A DNA stretch of 64,000 bases, taken from positions 6,214,881 to 6,278,880 of the forward strand of contig NC_052357.1 in the NCBI RefSeq assembly GCF_009727055.1, in the 5' to 3' direction. The DNA is from Benincasa hispida (taxonomy: Eukaryota; Streptophyta; Magnoliopsida; Cucurbitales; Cucurbitaceae). The position numbers and the translations under genes are program-made. The notes below the pieces were generated by a model. That model was not told the origin of the DNA. It made no database searches and saw nothing but the letters and a program-made list of their open reading frames with translations. Shown here one piece after another: positions 21,352 through 33,827 of the stretch; position 1 is the stretch's first letter; the number at the start of each line of letters is the position of its first letter.

Positions 21352-22827
21352 TCAAGCTGTCACTTAGTAAATCTGTATTTACTTGACAGCTTCCATGAGA
21401 TTTTTTTCCGAGATAGAAAATCTCCAAAATCAATTTTTACAAAAAACTTACTAAAATTAGGAAAATATTTTTTCTTTTATCTCACGGTTACCATGAACCA
21501 CCAATAACTACCCACTCAATTGGTTATTAGAGAAAAAGATTTAATATCCAATAATTAATATTATTATAAATATAAATGATAACCAACTTATCATACTATA
21601 TTTATAACCTATATTTCATCTCATGAAACATATAAACCATAGTTCTTTTTCTATTCCATGGTACTTAATGTAAATCTACATTACATTAATCCTCCACTAG
21701 ATGTATCTCATACATCATACCGATCATATCATATATAATCAAAATACCTCTTGTCAATTTGAACATTTCAAATCAACACCAAGAACTGATCCTCAACTGA
21801 ATCCATTGAGCTACCAAGGGGACCTTATGGACCTGTAGCTCGAAGTTTCAACAGTATGTGAATAACTGACTAAACTCTTTAGTCACGAGATCCACCTTTT
21901 GTTAACTATCAGGCACTCCACTAAGGACCGACAACGGAACTCTCCTTACTACAGATATATTATGTGTCCATCTTAACCAATCAGTACTGCGACAACCCTT
22001 CATAGATCACTCGTAAGTACAACTCGGCCAATAATCGTTATGCCCCTATAGTTACATCTAACTTCTTAAGTACCACTGATCCCTCTAATGAACATAAGTC
22101 ATAGTCCTACTATGACTGAATCTTCTCTTCCAAAGAGAAATTGTGACCACTATGTTCAAGCCCCGGAATCAGCTCGTAAGAGAGTAATCTCTCTACTTAT
22201 CCCTGCTTCGGGAAAAAGGTGAATTCCATCTTATGGATTGAGTTCCTAGCTCCCAGATCAGACAAGTCCCCAAAAAAGTAGGCATGTTGAGTTGGCAATC
22301 TGGCCATTCTCACCCATACTAATCAAAGGACCGCCCTCAAAGGCAGGAGTTCCTAAAACACTCAAGATTGAAATCGTGTCACCTATGGTCGTTTAAGTGA
22401 GTTGTAAGTCTCTAGTATCAACAACGTTATATATAGAGTCTAATCATCTTGTAGTCCAGGTCTTATACAAACTCTTTGTATAGGACACCCCGCTCGTATG
22501 TCTCTACATGAATGGTTAGGATCTACCATTTGTAGTAGTTTACAATACTTGTAAATCTCTACAAAGCAGACCGTATCCATAGTGTCACCAGGATCAGGTA
22601 TCCCACCTTAATCCTTATACTACAGACCTATTTAGGTTATCACTTAAGGCATGATCCACTTTTATATCACTTATACATGCTTAAGTTCACATAAGATAAC
22701 AAAGGAGCTTTGTTTATTGGATATGAGTAAATTTCCAAAATTAAATAACAATTATTTTATTCATTAAACAATGTGTATCTTTACAAAACAATGAGACTCC
22801 GGGAGAATTAGGACACCAATCCCAACA
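21352..22827 (-). repeat. Copia A 5' LTR, proximal (U3-side) part
   Basis: The minus strand from 22827 starts TGTTGGGATTGGTGTCCTAA and is collinear with the LTR of copia B from 26935 onward. It contains no gene. Confidence 0.85.
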
Positions 22828-22832
22828 AAAGA

Positions 22833-23943
22833 TAGGTCTATTTTGGCATTTGGTGGTTTTTGGGGGGTCATGTTACATTTTGAGGTAGGTGACTTAAGGG
22901 AAATTTAAGATAATTTTAAGTATGGATTTAAGTCTAACGGGTTCAATTATTTTTTTTTGGTTCAGGTGGTAGTGGTTGATTTAGGGTCTCTCAAAAACTA
23001 AAAAGGAGAAATTAATCTGCTTACGCTGAGGTAAGTGATTTCCTACCGATTTGACCTCACACCTAAACATGTGTTACTACTGGTTCCTATGTTGTATGAG
23101 ATATCTTAATATGACTGTTGGTTAGTTGAAAAGGTTGGAAGCTTACGCTTATGTTATGTGATCTTAGCATGATTTATGCCCTTGCTGGTATGCTTATGTT
23201 TGTATGAGATTGCAGTAACTGTTAGCACTTTCATTGGGCTATGCACATCGTATGTTGCGAGCCTTCAGGCTCACACCTTATGCTTATGTATGGTGTCCCC
23301 CTGAGACCACTACTTATTTTAATGATTAGGCCCTCCGGAGTCACACCTTATGAAAGCGTGCCTTCGGGTTCGTCCCTTATGCTTATGCCTATGCCTATGC
23401 CTACGCCTATGATGCCATTGTGCACTTGTGTCCCGATGGGAAGGCTAACAGATCATTGAGTGGGCCTAGTAGTGGGTGGCTTACTAAGTATATATATATA
23501 TTCACCCCCTTTTTTTCCTCTCATATTTTTCAGGTAAAGGTAGAGATAGACCGGCGCATGATAAGAGAGATCCGTGACCTGGCCATTTGAACGAGTCCTT
23601 GCTTCCGCGCTTAGGTTTCATTTTGCTAGTGTCTCGTCTAGAAGTTAGGCATTTTAAAAACCTATGATTTCTCCTTAAATTCATTTATTGATTTATTTAA
23701 ATGCTATTTATTTAAAGTTAGGTTAGGGGTACCCTAAACAATGAATCGTTTTGTTTTATAAATTCTCTGTTTTTCTTTTTGAAGTTTTCTTCCTTATTCT
23801 GTTGAGTTTTATTTAACGTAATAACTTTATTTATTTATTTTTCCTTTCTCTTTTACCTAAATTTCGTTCAAAAAATATATTACCAAGCATATACATGTAT
23901 AGAGTAGCGTCTTGAAAATATATTAGAAATTAGGGTCGTTACA
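22833..23943 (+). repeat. Ty3/gypsy-type LTR, right part
   Basis: It ends in attagggtcgttaca at 23943, the usual terminus of plant chromovirus (Del/Tekay-like) LTRs. It contains a short array of cttatgcctatgc units (about 23360-23411) and a TC-rich tract with tatatatata (23489-23500). Its left part is cut off by copia A, which therefore probably inserted into it. I see no coding sequence. Confidence 0.55.
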
Positions 23944-24420
23944 TTAACGAACCTGGAAAGCCAACAGAAATTCGTATAAATTATCTGACTCAGATGACTT
24001 ACTATTCGCAGGCTTCTTCTTGTATATTGCAAATTTCCCTTTAAGTGCACCGTGTAAGCTACCCAGAGTTTTCGTAAATATCATGTCACCCTAGACATAG
24101 CTACAAAAGTCATCCCATACATCAGTCAACCTCAACATGGTCCAGTTCATATGTTGTCTCTTTTCCCTCTCTATCATTGCCAACTCGATGAAATAAAATA
24201 TGACCATCTTCACCGCATCCTCATCACTCTCGAACTCATAATTCGGAAAATCCTTGTCCAACTCCATTCATGTTGGACCTATCACTCAAGTACAACTTTC
24301 TAAGCCTAAGAGCTCTATCCTGATCAAACTCAACTACAACCTGTCAATATATCAAACTCCTCTTGCCTGAAAGAAAGCTTCTTCCCCAATAACTTAAAGC
24401 CAATGACGTCTTCCCTATCC
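23944..24420 (-). pseudogene. DUF1985-like remnant of a ULP1-bearing Mutator element
   Basis: Minus-strand frames give, from right to left, FKLLGKKLSFRQEEFDILTG, NYEFESDEDAVKMVIFYFIE, MLRLTDVWDDF, KTLGSLHGALKGKF and finally EFLLAFQVR. This is the same order of motifs as in the ULP1-gene of the complete element 41598-49013 (DEEDAMKITLVYYTEVAMM … LCEFLQAFQVN). Stops and shifts make it inactive. The gypsy LTR ends exactly at its left edge. Confidence 0.7.
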
Positions 24421-24752
24421 TTTTGTACCTCCCTCAAAAGAATTTAATGGCACAGAGACCCATTAAAAACTAACTTAACATCCAAAAATGACAAAAAACA
24501 GTCTGCCTAAACATGTACAATTTTCTAGGTGTTAACTTCTTCTTAATATTCGAGATTATTTTCGTCAGATTAGAACAACAAGTCAGATTTGCCAGAAAAT
24601 AGTCAGAAGTACAGATCTTAGGTACCAATGTCATCTGTCACACAGACCATAAACTAGAAATTGAACTCAACAATCGATTAGGCAAAACAACAACATAACA
24701 AAAGCATTATATTTGGAATTTGCCTTAAATCTCGAGGTAAAACTCACCCATC

Positions 24753-26683
24753 TATTGGGATTTATGCCCTAAATCCTCGTAATTTATAAGTTGATTAATT
24801 TAATAATCAATTATGTAATAATAAATTCCATTAACCGAAAAATTCAAGGTCTTGATCATGTATGTAGTTGATATAAGGTGGATCATGTTCAAGAAATAAC
24901 TTAAGGGGTTGTTTGGTTGGAGGATTTTTTGCATGGGAATTGACATAAGTATCTAATTCTCATGCTTATTTCACAATTTTTAATTCTTTGCTTGGGAATA
25001 AGCTATTCCCAGCATCCTCATTTCCCACAGATAAGGGTTTTCTATTCCGTTCCAAAACTATGAGTTTTCCCTTTTCCCCTTTCTATCTGTTTTTCATTTT
25101 ACATATAATTTCACTTTGAATATAGTTAATTAATTAATTAATTAATATTAATTTAACAGAAATAATATAAATATTTATTTTAATAAATCAATAATGATTT
25201 ATTAAAATATTTACTTAACTTATTTTTATAATAAAAATTTATTAAATGAATGGAATTTTTTTTTTACATAAATTATTAATTTATTAGCCAACTCTAACTT
25301 AAATATATTTAATTAGTAAACTAGGATTAGTTAAATTTAGTTAGTATTAAACTTCATTTTTCAATAATATAATTTATTACTTTATTTTTTTTTAATAATC
25401 AAGTAATTATTTATTGAGATTAATTTTAATTTAATCATTCATTATGAACATATAATCATCACTGATTATTTATAAGAAATTAATTATTTACTGTGATTAA
25501 CTTTTATTACTTCATTCATTATTAACATATCATATTTACAAAATACTTTTTAGTATTCATTATTAATATATCATATTTTTATGGCATTTTCTTCCCTTTT
25601 TATATATTATATTGTCCACTAAAATATATTTTCTTATATTATTTAATTAAAATTAAAATTACTAATGTTGAACTTAATTAATAATAAAAATGATTAATAT
25701 TAGATTATAATTAGTATGACGTTCATTAAATGCATTAATTGGTTAATTTTAATTATAAATTACTCAGTCTTCAAATATTTATAATTAAAATTATTATTCA
25801 TTTGTAATTAACTTTTTATTGATATATTAAATGCTGTTTATTCTTTAAATTATTAATCTATTATAGTTATAATAAGATTTTCATGTTTACTTACATAATT
25901 AAACACAAACATAATTTTTGTTCATAAAATTCTAATAGCATTGCCATGCACAACTAAACATAGTCATCTTTGATTTCCAGACATCCTATTCCAAGACATT
26001 TTATTTCTAGACATTCTTTATTCCCAGTCATCTATAAAACCTTAAACCAAACGACCCCTAAAAGTCTATAGTATATGGATAAGGTTGGGTGTCTTATCCT
26101 TGTGACACTATGGATACAACCCACTTTGTTATAGTTACAAATGTTTTGATCCAAACCGTTCATGTGGAGACATATGTGTGGAGGTATCTTATATAAAGAG
26201 TTTGTATAAGACCAGACCACGAAATACTTAATCTCTTTTTGTAAATCCGTTAATTGATTAGATTAATATTTCGTAGGATGATCATGTGCAGAAGTGTTAT
26301 CCAATAGGATTAGGAGTAACTATAGAGTTTTATAAATAGAGTCATTGGGAGCCCTCATAGGACATAATCTCTACAAGAATAATCTTTACGATTACTCTAA
26401 AACTCCATTCTTTCAAGAAACGTTTTCCACAAGCTAATCCTTTCTAGAGTTATAGCAAGGAAGAAAGTCAGCTTGCCAGAGTCATAGTAAGAAAGAAAGT
26501 CAGATCCTTGCCAGAGTCATAGCAAGGAAGAAAGAGACTACCTGTTTGAGGAAGAGATTTTGCTGCAATTGTGGATCGACAAAGGTATATTGCTTGATTT
26601 TTTTCTTGTCTACTTGATTTTTAATTGTTTCAAGAAATCAAAGAAAACGATCACACGCTTTCATTAGGATTCAATTCCTTTCA
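24753..26683 (+). repeat. Copia-type LTR (solo or truncated), split by a DNA transposon
   Basis: It starts tattgggatttatgccctaa, resembling the TGTTGGG start of the neighbouring copia LTRs. It ends …caattcctttca, with a TATA-like ttataaatag near 26330. The flanking five bases (ccatc and agatc) do not match, so either a boundary is off or one end is lost. Bases 24905-26058 are an inserted element. Three imperfect ~33-bp tandem repeats (26448-26541; core gagtcatagcaaggaagaaa) lie near its end. Confidence 0.55.
24905..26058. mobile_element. Harbinger/PIF-like non-autonomous element
   Basis: The ends ggggttgtttggtt and aaccaaacgacccc are inverted repeats (13 of 14 match), flanked by TAA at 24902-24904 and 26059-26061, the 3-bp target duplication of PIF/Harbinger elements. 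The 1154 bp interior is extremely AT-rich and has no transposase ORF. The flanking sequence is continuous copia LTR. Confidence 0.75.
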
Positions 26684-26734
26684 AGATCGTGTAATAATAT
26701 GAAGAATTCAGGTCATTTACACCAGCGTGCCATG

Positions 26735-26820
26735 AGATTTTTGGTCCTATTCTGTATAAGATCTCGGGGATGATCTCGAGCCACATTTACCCTGAGATCA
26801 TATACAGAATGCCCAAAACT
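26735..26820. repeat. Imperfect inverted repeat
   Basis: Arms 26735-26767 and 26791-26820 pair (tattctgtataagatctc against gagatcatatacagaat). They could form a hairpin with a ~25 bp loop in the spacer between the two copia elements. No terminal duplication was identified. Confidence 0.6.
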
Positions 26821-26934
26821 CAATAGTCAACCTAATCTTGGGACACATTCAATACATCTCGGCCCATTCCATCTAATCTCACCCAAGATTCAAACATATT
26901 TCTCTTGAGATAAGATGAAGTAGGATGAAGTATC

Positions 26935-28981
26935 TGTTGGGATTGGTGTCCTAGTTCTCCCGGAGTCTCGTAGTTTGTAAACTTTGTACACATTGTTATT
27001 AATAAAATAAAAGTTATTTTATTTGCATTTACTCATATCCAATAAACAAAAATTCATGGTTATTGTATGTAAACTTCAACATGTATATGAGATATACAAA
27101 TGGATCATGCCTTATGTAATATCCTAAAAGGACCGTAGTATAAAGATAAAAGAGGGATACCTTATCTTGGTGACACGACGATACGACCCGTTTTGTAAAG
27201 GTTTACAAGTGTTGTAAACTACTATAGATGGTCTGATCCTGACCATTCATGTGGAGACATGCGAGCGGAGGTGTCCTATACAAAGAGTTTATATAAGACT
27301 GGACCACGAGATGAATAGTCTCTTTATATAACGCCATTGATACTTGAGACTTACATCTCACTTTAACGACCATAGGTGACATGACCTTAATCCCGAGTGT
27401 TTTGGGAACTCCTGCATTTGAGGGCAGTTCTTTGATTAGTATGGGTGAGAGTGGCCAGATTACCAACTCAACAAGCCTACCTTTTTGGAGATTTGTCTGA
27501 TTGAGGAGCTGGGAACTCAGTTATACAAGATGGAATTCACTCCTTCTTCGAAGCAAGGGCAAGTAGATAGATTGCTCCCTTAAGGGTTGATTCTAGGTCT
27601 TGAACATAGTGGCAACATCCTTTCTTTGGAAGAGAGGACCTAGTCATAGTAGGACTATGACTTATTGTTCATTAGAGGAATCAGTGGTACTTAAGGAGTT
27701 AGATATAACTACAGAAGAAAAACGGTAAATTGGCCCAACTGTACTTACGAGCGATCTGTGAAGGGTTATCGTACTGTCGATTGGTTGATATGGACACATA
27801 AATATATCTGTAGTAAGAAGAATGCAGCTTCCGATCCTCAGTGGAATGCCCAACAGTTAACGGATGGTGGATCCCATGACTAAAGAGTTTAATAAGTTAT
27901 TCACGTACCATTAGAGCTTCAAGCTACAGGTCCATAAGGTACCCTTGGTAGCTCAATGGATTCAAGTTGAGAATTAGTTCTTGGGGTTAGTTTGAAGTGT
28001 TAAAATTAACAAGAAGAATTTCAATTATATATGATATAATGGGTGTGATGTATGAGATACATCAAGTGGAGGATTATGTAAATATGATTTACATTAAGTA
28101 CCATAAAATAGAAAAAGAACTATGGTTTGTATGTTTCATGAGATGAAATATTAAAACTATAGGTTATAAATATAATATGGTAAGTTGGTTATCATACTTA
28201 TTTATAATAAATCAATTATATGATAATTATCTCTTTTTCTCTAATAACTAATTGAGTGAGAGGTTATTGGTAGTTTTATGGTAACCGTGAGATAAAAGGA
28301 AAAATGTTTTCCTAAAATTAGGAGTTACTTCATTCGGAAAGTTTCTCACGGACAAGCTATCAAGTGAAAGTGTTTCACTAAGTGATAGTGTGCAGAGACT
28401 AAACGATCGTGGAACATTGACTATACGATAGTTCATCCGCTGATCGTAGCTAAAAAATCGCGTGGCTAAGTCTATACGATTGGTTGCCATTTACTACACG
28501 ATCGGGCACATCGTCTATGCGATAGGCAACTTTCTATCTCCCACTTGCTCGATCATCTACACAATCTTTGTCCTCTAGTCTCTTCTTCAAGCCAAGTTCA
28601 TACAGAGCCTATAACTTCTAGATTCTCACACCGAGAATACCAAGGTAACCATTGTGGTGGTGTCCTCACTCAACTCGATTGGTTTTGAGGAGCCGTTGGT
28701 CGTTCGTTGTGTTCGTGCTGGAGATCGTGTTGTTCTGGTCGTTGTGTTCGAGAGTTGCTATTCTTGGACGCTTGGAGATTGATTGAGGGATTCATGAAGA
28801 ATGTTTCTTCAAAGGTATGCATACTCTATCCCTTGATACTCTTGTTAGCATGTTGTAATTTCGTGTTGTGCATGATCTGTTAGTTTTCGTTTTAAGACTG
28901 TGATTGTTTATGTTCAACTCGAATGAAATTTAGAATGATCCTTTTGCTGTTCATGGAAATCCCCGTGCTTGATTTCCTTTA
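26935..28981 (+). repeat. 5' LTR of copia B
   Basis: 2047 bp, from TGTTGGGATTGG to …gatttccttta. Nearly the same terminal bases are seen in copia A (…ttccttca) and the solo LTR (…ttccttta). It contains the acgatcg palindrome cluster at 28395-28560. Confidence 0.85.
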
Positions 28982-28983
28982 AT

Positions 28984-28996
28984 TGGTATCAGAGCC
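28984..28996 (+). other. Primer-binding site of copia B
   Basis: tggtatcagagcc matches the complement of the plant initiator-Met tRNA 3' end and starts two bases after the LTR. Confidence 0.9.
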
Positions 28997-29276
28997 AGGT
29001 TGTTATGATATTCCAAATTTCACTTTTGTTTTGAACTTCTTTTACAGTTGTGGTGGGTTTTAAGGTTTCTGCATTGCATATAAGTGTTAAATGCGTTTGT
29101 GGATGTGTTAATGAATGTTTACGGGTTAATTGCCTCTGTTTAAAGCTTTCTTTATGATTACAAAGTATTAATTTGTAAGGACCCCTGCGTTTTTGGGCAT
29201 AATTAACAAGCAATCGAGTTTGTAATTCAAAGTGTTTGACGTTGTTGAGTCGTTCGTGATGAAGTTTTGAGGCATG

Positions 29277-31344
29277 TAAAGGAACTCTTATCAAAAAGTA
29301 CCTATGAGTGGAAGCAAGATCGTTCCAAATTCATTGTGACAGAAATACAAGCATTCACAAATACAAACAAGTTATGCATTCAGAACAAATTATGGCATGC
29401 TTTTAACAATAAATTAAATACAAAGGAACGATATACTTACCTTTGAAGAACTCTTCTTTTGTCTTTCTCTCGCTCTCGTTTGGATTAGCACCTCTCACTG
29501 TCACTACAATCGTCTACCCAAATCTCTCGTTGTCACTTAGCACACGAACAGTCTTCTCCACAAACAAGCAGCCTCTTGGACCCCACCACTCAGTGACCTT
29601 GGTATTCTCGGAGTGAGAATTCAAAAAGTGTGGGCTCTGTTGGATTTGGTAGAGGGAAGGGGGAAATAATGATCGCACTCAACGGCCAAGCAAGTGGGAG
29701 AGGTTTGTGTCTATCGTATAGACTTGTGCTTGATCATTTAAAAAAGGTACATGATCGTTTAGGAAAAGCAGCTTGATAATTTACACGATCGTTTAGAGAA
29801 TCTCGTTAGGGCGCGTGTACACGATCTTTTAGACAAACATTTTGGGTTGTCATGTAGTCTCTCATGAGCTAAACGATAGGCAGAGTACTCAGAAGATACG
29901 ATTCTCCGATTCTATTCCAAAATGAAAACATTTTTCATTTTATCCTTCAGTTATGAAAACTGAATAAAACCTCTCACTTTCACGCACGGTTAAAGAGAAA
30001 ACCGCCAATAATTATCTCATAATTGTTTTAATTATAAATAAATATAATAACTAACTTATCATATAATATTTATAACATATAGTTTTAATACCACATCATA
30101 TGCAACATTTAAACCACTCCTTTACTTGATATAAATCATATTTATATCATTTTCCTCTAATTAATGTATCTCATACATCATGTCAACTACATCATATGTA
30201 ATTGAACCAATTTAATCATATCATATATAATCAAACTCCCTTTTGTCAATTTGAACACTTCAAACCCATAAACTGATTCTCAACTTGAATCTACTGAGCT
30301 ACCAAGGGGATCTTATGGACCTATAGCTTGAAGCTTCAATGGTACGTGAATAGCTGACTATACTCTTTAGCCAAGAGATCCACCATCCATTAATTGTCGG
30401 ACACTTCATTAAAGATCGACAGTTGCACTCTTCTCACCACAGATATATTTCTGTGTCCATGGATATAACCAGTCAACAATACGACAACCCTTCTCGTAAG
30501 TACAGTTGGGCCAATTTACCGTTTTTCCCCTATAGTTACATCTAACTCCTTAAATACCACTGATCCCTTTAATGAACAATACATCATAGTCCTATGATGA
30601 GTGGACACCTCTTGAGCCATGAGAAGGTGTGTGGTGCCACATCGTTTAAGCCTCGAAATCAGCCCTTAAGGGAGCAATCTATCTACTTACCCTACTTCGG
30701 GGAAGGAGTGAATTCCATCTTGTGCAACTGAGTTCCCAGCTCCCAATCAGACGAATCCCCAAAGTGATAGGTTTGAGTCAGAAATCTAGCCACTCGCACC
30801 CATGCAAATCAAAGGACTGCCCTAGGCAGGAGTTCCCAACTCACTCAGGATTAAGGTCATGTTACCTATGGTCATCTTAGTGAAGTGAAGTCTCTGTCAT
30901 GAGTCGTCATATAACAAGAATAAACACGTCGTGGTCCGGTCTTATACAAACTCCTTTGTATAGGACACCCTGCTCGCATATCTCCACATGAATGATCAGA
31001 ATTGGACTATCTGTAGCACGTCATAACACTTGTAACTATCTACAAAGCAGGCCGCATCCATAGTGTCATCAAGTTAAGGTTTCCCTCCTTTATCCATATA
31101 CTACAGACCATTTTGGTTATTACTTAAGGCATGATCCACTTGTATATCTCCACATACATGCTTAAGTTACAACGACAATCAGAGATCTTAGTTTATTGGT
31201 TTGTGGTTAAGAAAATAAAACATTTCATATTTCATAGACAATAGTAAAGAAAATATCTCATATTATTACATCACAAGCGTTTGTTCAATACATGTGTTTA
31301 CAAACTACAGAACCCAACGAGAGTTTAGGGCATCAACCCTAACA
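29277..31344 (-). repeat. Solo copia LTR in the leader of copia B
   Basis: A 2068 bp LTR whose minus strand starts TGTTAGGGTTGATGCC and ends …gttccttta. It is flanked by gcatg at 29272-29276 and 31345-31349. The flanks rejoin to the sequence seen uninterrupted in copia A (…gaagcatggagatg, near 13980). It is related to, but distinct from, the LTRs of A and B. Its length equals one LTR, so it is a recombination product rather than a full element. Confidence 0.85.
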
Positions 31345-33365
31345 GCATGGAGATGCAGTTCTAAGCGAGGAAGAAGATAAAAGGTTGGTCGTATCATGTA
31401 GCCTAAGGTAAATGATCGTTGAGATTTGGCTAAACGATCGTGTAGAAAAGTTCTATGCAATCATGTAGTATTTACTAAACGATCGTTTAACGTGGGTAAA
31501 GAGTTTTCTCTATCGCGTAGTGTTGGTTGCTCGATCACGTGGACGCTGGAGGTAAACGATCGTGTAAAGAATTTAATGCTCATTATTTAATAAAAGGCGC
31601 ACATACTAAATGATCGGGTAGTTAGCATGCTTCATCGCATAGTCACTGACTACACGATCACGCGGTCTACGATACCTTGGTCGATGTTTAGACGATTGTG
31701 TTCACTGCATCGTTCTCGTTTAGTCGATCGCTTAAGGCTTGCATTGCACGTTGTGCGCTGTACGATCGTACCTCATACTTTATCGCATAGTAAAGGTACA
31801 CGTTCGTTGCTAAACGATCGTTTAGCTCAGGAAGCATTGGTAAACGATTGAGTAAAGCGTTTACTCTCTCGTGTAGGCGATCACAAAGTTTTTGGTTCAC
31901 GATCAAGGAGACGCGTTTCTTCGTCCGGACGGCTTAAGACCTGGTTCGCCTGTTTGAACCGTAGACTCCTTGCTTTTTGTAATAGTTAACTTTGGTTTTT
32001 TTGAGGATTTTAGGCTAATTATCTCGGTTCATCAAATTTTGTTTAATATACATGAGATGTAAGTTGTTTACATGCCATAGTGTATGACATATAGATATGA
32101 AACCCACCTTAGGTTATGAAATTATTCATGCATCATATATTATAAGTGTTATAATATAGCTTTTGACATGATGAAATAACAAGAGAGCATGCATATGCAT
32201 CATGAAATATAAGAGTTATATTTATGCATGTAGTAAGCATATTCATGCTTCATCTTTATATTATAAGTGTTATAGTATAAGGGTGTATGGAAGCATGTTT
32301 GCTTGGTTCATTGCTTGGTTGTATAAATATTATATAAAAGTAGCAATGAATGAACAATGCATGGAGCATGACACTTAGGCTAATTTGTAAATGTTATGAA
32401 TGCCTTGTATATGTTGGCTTCACATTGTGGATGGTTTTGGTTGTTTCTGTTATAAGCGTTACGAACTAAAATCAATATGAAAGAGTTGCATGCAAACTTA
32501 GGGGAACTCATGTTTTAAAAGGGTTTTAAAATTGGATTGAGATAGACCTAAGTTCAAAGTTCTAATGGAATTGGCAACCTAGTTTAATCTTTTAAATCAG
32601 TTTAATAGGATTAAATTGATTGGCATAAAAAATTAAAATTGTATTAAATCTATCTATAAGGGACCTTTTGTCTAAGGCGGGTTCTGTCTAAGCTGGGGTA
32701 CTTAAGCTGACGGAAATGGAACACCCCTACCGGGAACCTACCTGGAAAGGTGAATTAGATAGATTTTTTGCAAGCATGCGACAGTTGATCAAAGACTCTG
32801 TTAAAGAGCTTAATGGATGATGATCAAAAGTTGTTCAACTATCCAAGATAAAAGTTACTCTTGGGCAAACCTAAAAAGTCACTTAGTTAAAATTCTTAGC
32901 CGTGTTTTTTCTAAGTAAACTAAACCCTTGGTTATAAAATACTCAGTGGGAGGAAGAGATATATGTGATAGGTCAATGATTCCACTCACGTTTCTCCTTG
33001 AATGTTCACGCCATGAGATTCATGCTTGGCCTCGTGGTGCCCTGGGAGTATCCCCCTTCGGTTGGTGTTTGCATGAGTCAATATCAAGGTGGATGGAAAG
33101 AGTATTTATACTAAGTGGGTGAAGGGTGTATGTCAACACGTCCTGTGGTCTTCTTCACTGGTTCGCATTGTGAGATCATTCTTGCACTCCCTCATGGCGC
33201 CCTGGGAGCATCCCCCTTCGGATAGGTTTTGTGCAGTTGGTCAATATCAAGGTGAACTCCAGAAGTGGATAGGGTCATTTTAGTTTTTGCCCCAATTGGA
33301 TTTTTTCCCTTCGTATTGGCTGCATGGGACAGAACTCTAGGGCCTAAAATGACGGGTCACACTTA
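31345..33365 (+). other. Leader of copia B, distal part
   Basis: No real gene. It holds an acgatcgtttag palindrome cluster (31400-31900), several ttataagtgttata near-palindromes (about 32139-32460), and two diverged direct copies of a ~170 bp segment with ccctgggag(t/c)atcccccttcgg (about 33045 and 33205). All have inverted counterparts in copia A. Confidence 0.7.
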
Positions 33366-33822
33366 GACAACTTCCTATCTCCCATTTGCTCGATCGTCTA
33401 CACGATCGTTGTCATCCAGTCTCTTCCTCAAGCCAAGTTCATATAGAGCCCACAACTCCTGGATTCTCACACTGAGAATACTAAGGTAACTATTGTGGTG
33501 ATGTCCTTACTCAATTCGATTGGTTTCGAGGAGCCATTGGCCATTTGTTGTGTTCGTGCTGGTGATCATGTTGTTCCGATCGTTGTGTTTGAGAGTTGCT
33601 ATTCTTGGATGCTTGGAGATTGATCGAGAGATTCGTGAAGAATGTTTCTTTAAAGATATGCATACTCTATCCATTGATACTCTTGTTAGCATGCTGTAAT
33701 TTCTTGTTGTGCATGACTTGTTAGTTTCCGTTTGAAGACTGTGATTGTTTACGTTCAACTCGAATGGAATTTAGAACGATCCTTCCGTTGCTCATGGAAA
33801 GCCTCGTACTTGATTTCCTTTA
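33366..33822 (+). repeat. Truncated 3' LTR of copia B
   Basis: It corresponds to about 28545-28981 of the 5' LTR and ends ttccttta just before gtatc. Its 5' three quarters were lost in the internal deletion. Confidence 0.85.
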
Positions 33823-33827
33823 GTATC

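Larger units (their letters stand above)
10961..22827 (-). mobile_element. Copia-type LTR retrotransposon A, 5' portion, doubly interrupted
   Basis: Reading the minus strand from 22827: 5' LTR (22827-21352, then 14857-14265), initiator-Met primer site (14262-14251), a long 2.6 kb leader, then gag and the start of protease (11635-10967). There it is cut by the hAT terminus at 10960. The LTR starts TGTTGGGATTGGTGTCCTA, as in copia B at 26935. The 5' LTR is split by the gag-only element 14858-21346. Pol and the 3' LTR must lie beyond the hAT, outside the window. Confidence 0.8.
26935..33822 (+). mobile_element. Copia-type LTR retrotransposon B, internally deleted
   Basis: Complete 5' LTR (26935-28981), primer site, and long leader, then a direct join to the last ~457 bp of the 3' LTR (33366-33822). 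The perfect target duplication gtatc is at 26930-26934 and 33823-33827. Gag, pol, the polypurine tract and most of the 3' LTR are gone. A solo LTR sits in the leader. Leader and LTR are homologous to copia A. Confidence 0.85.
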
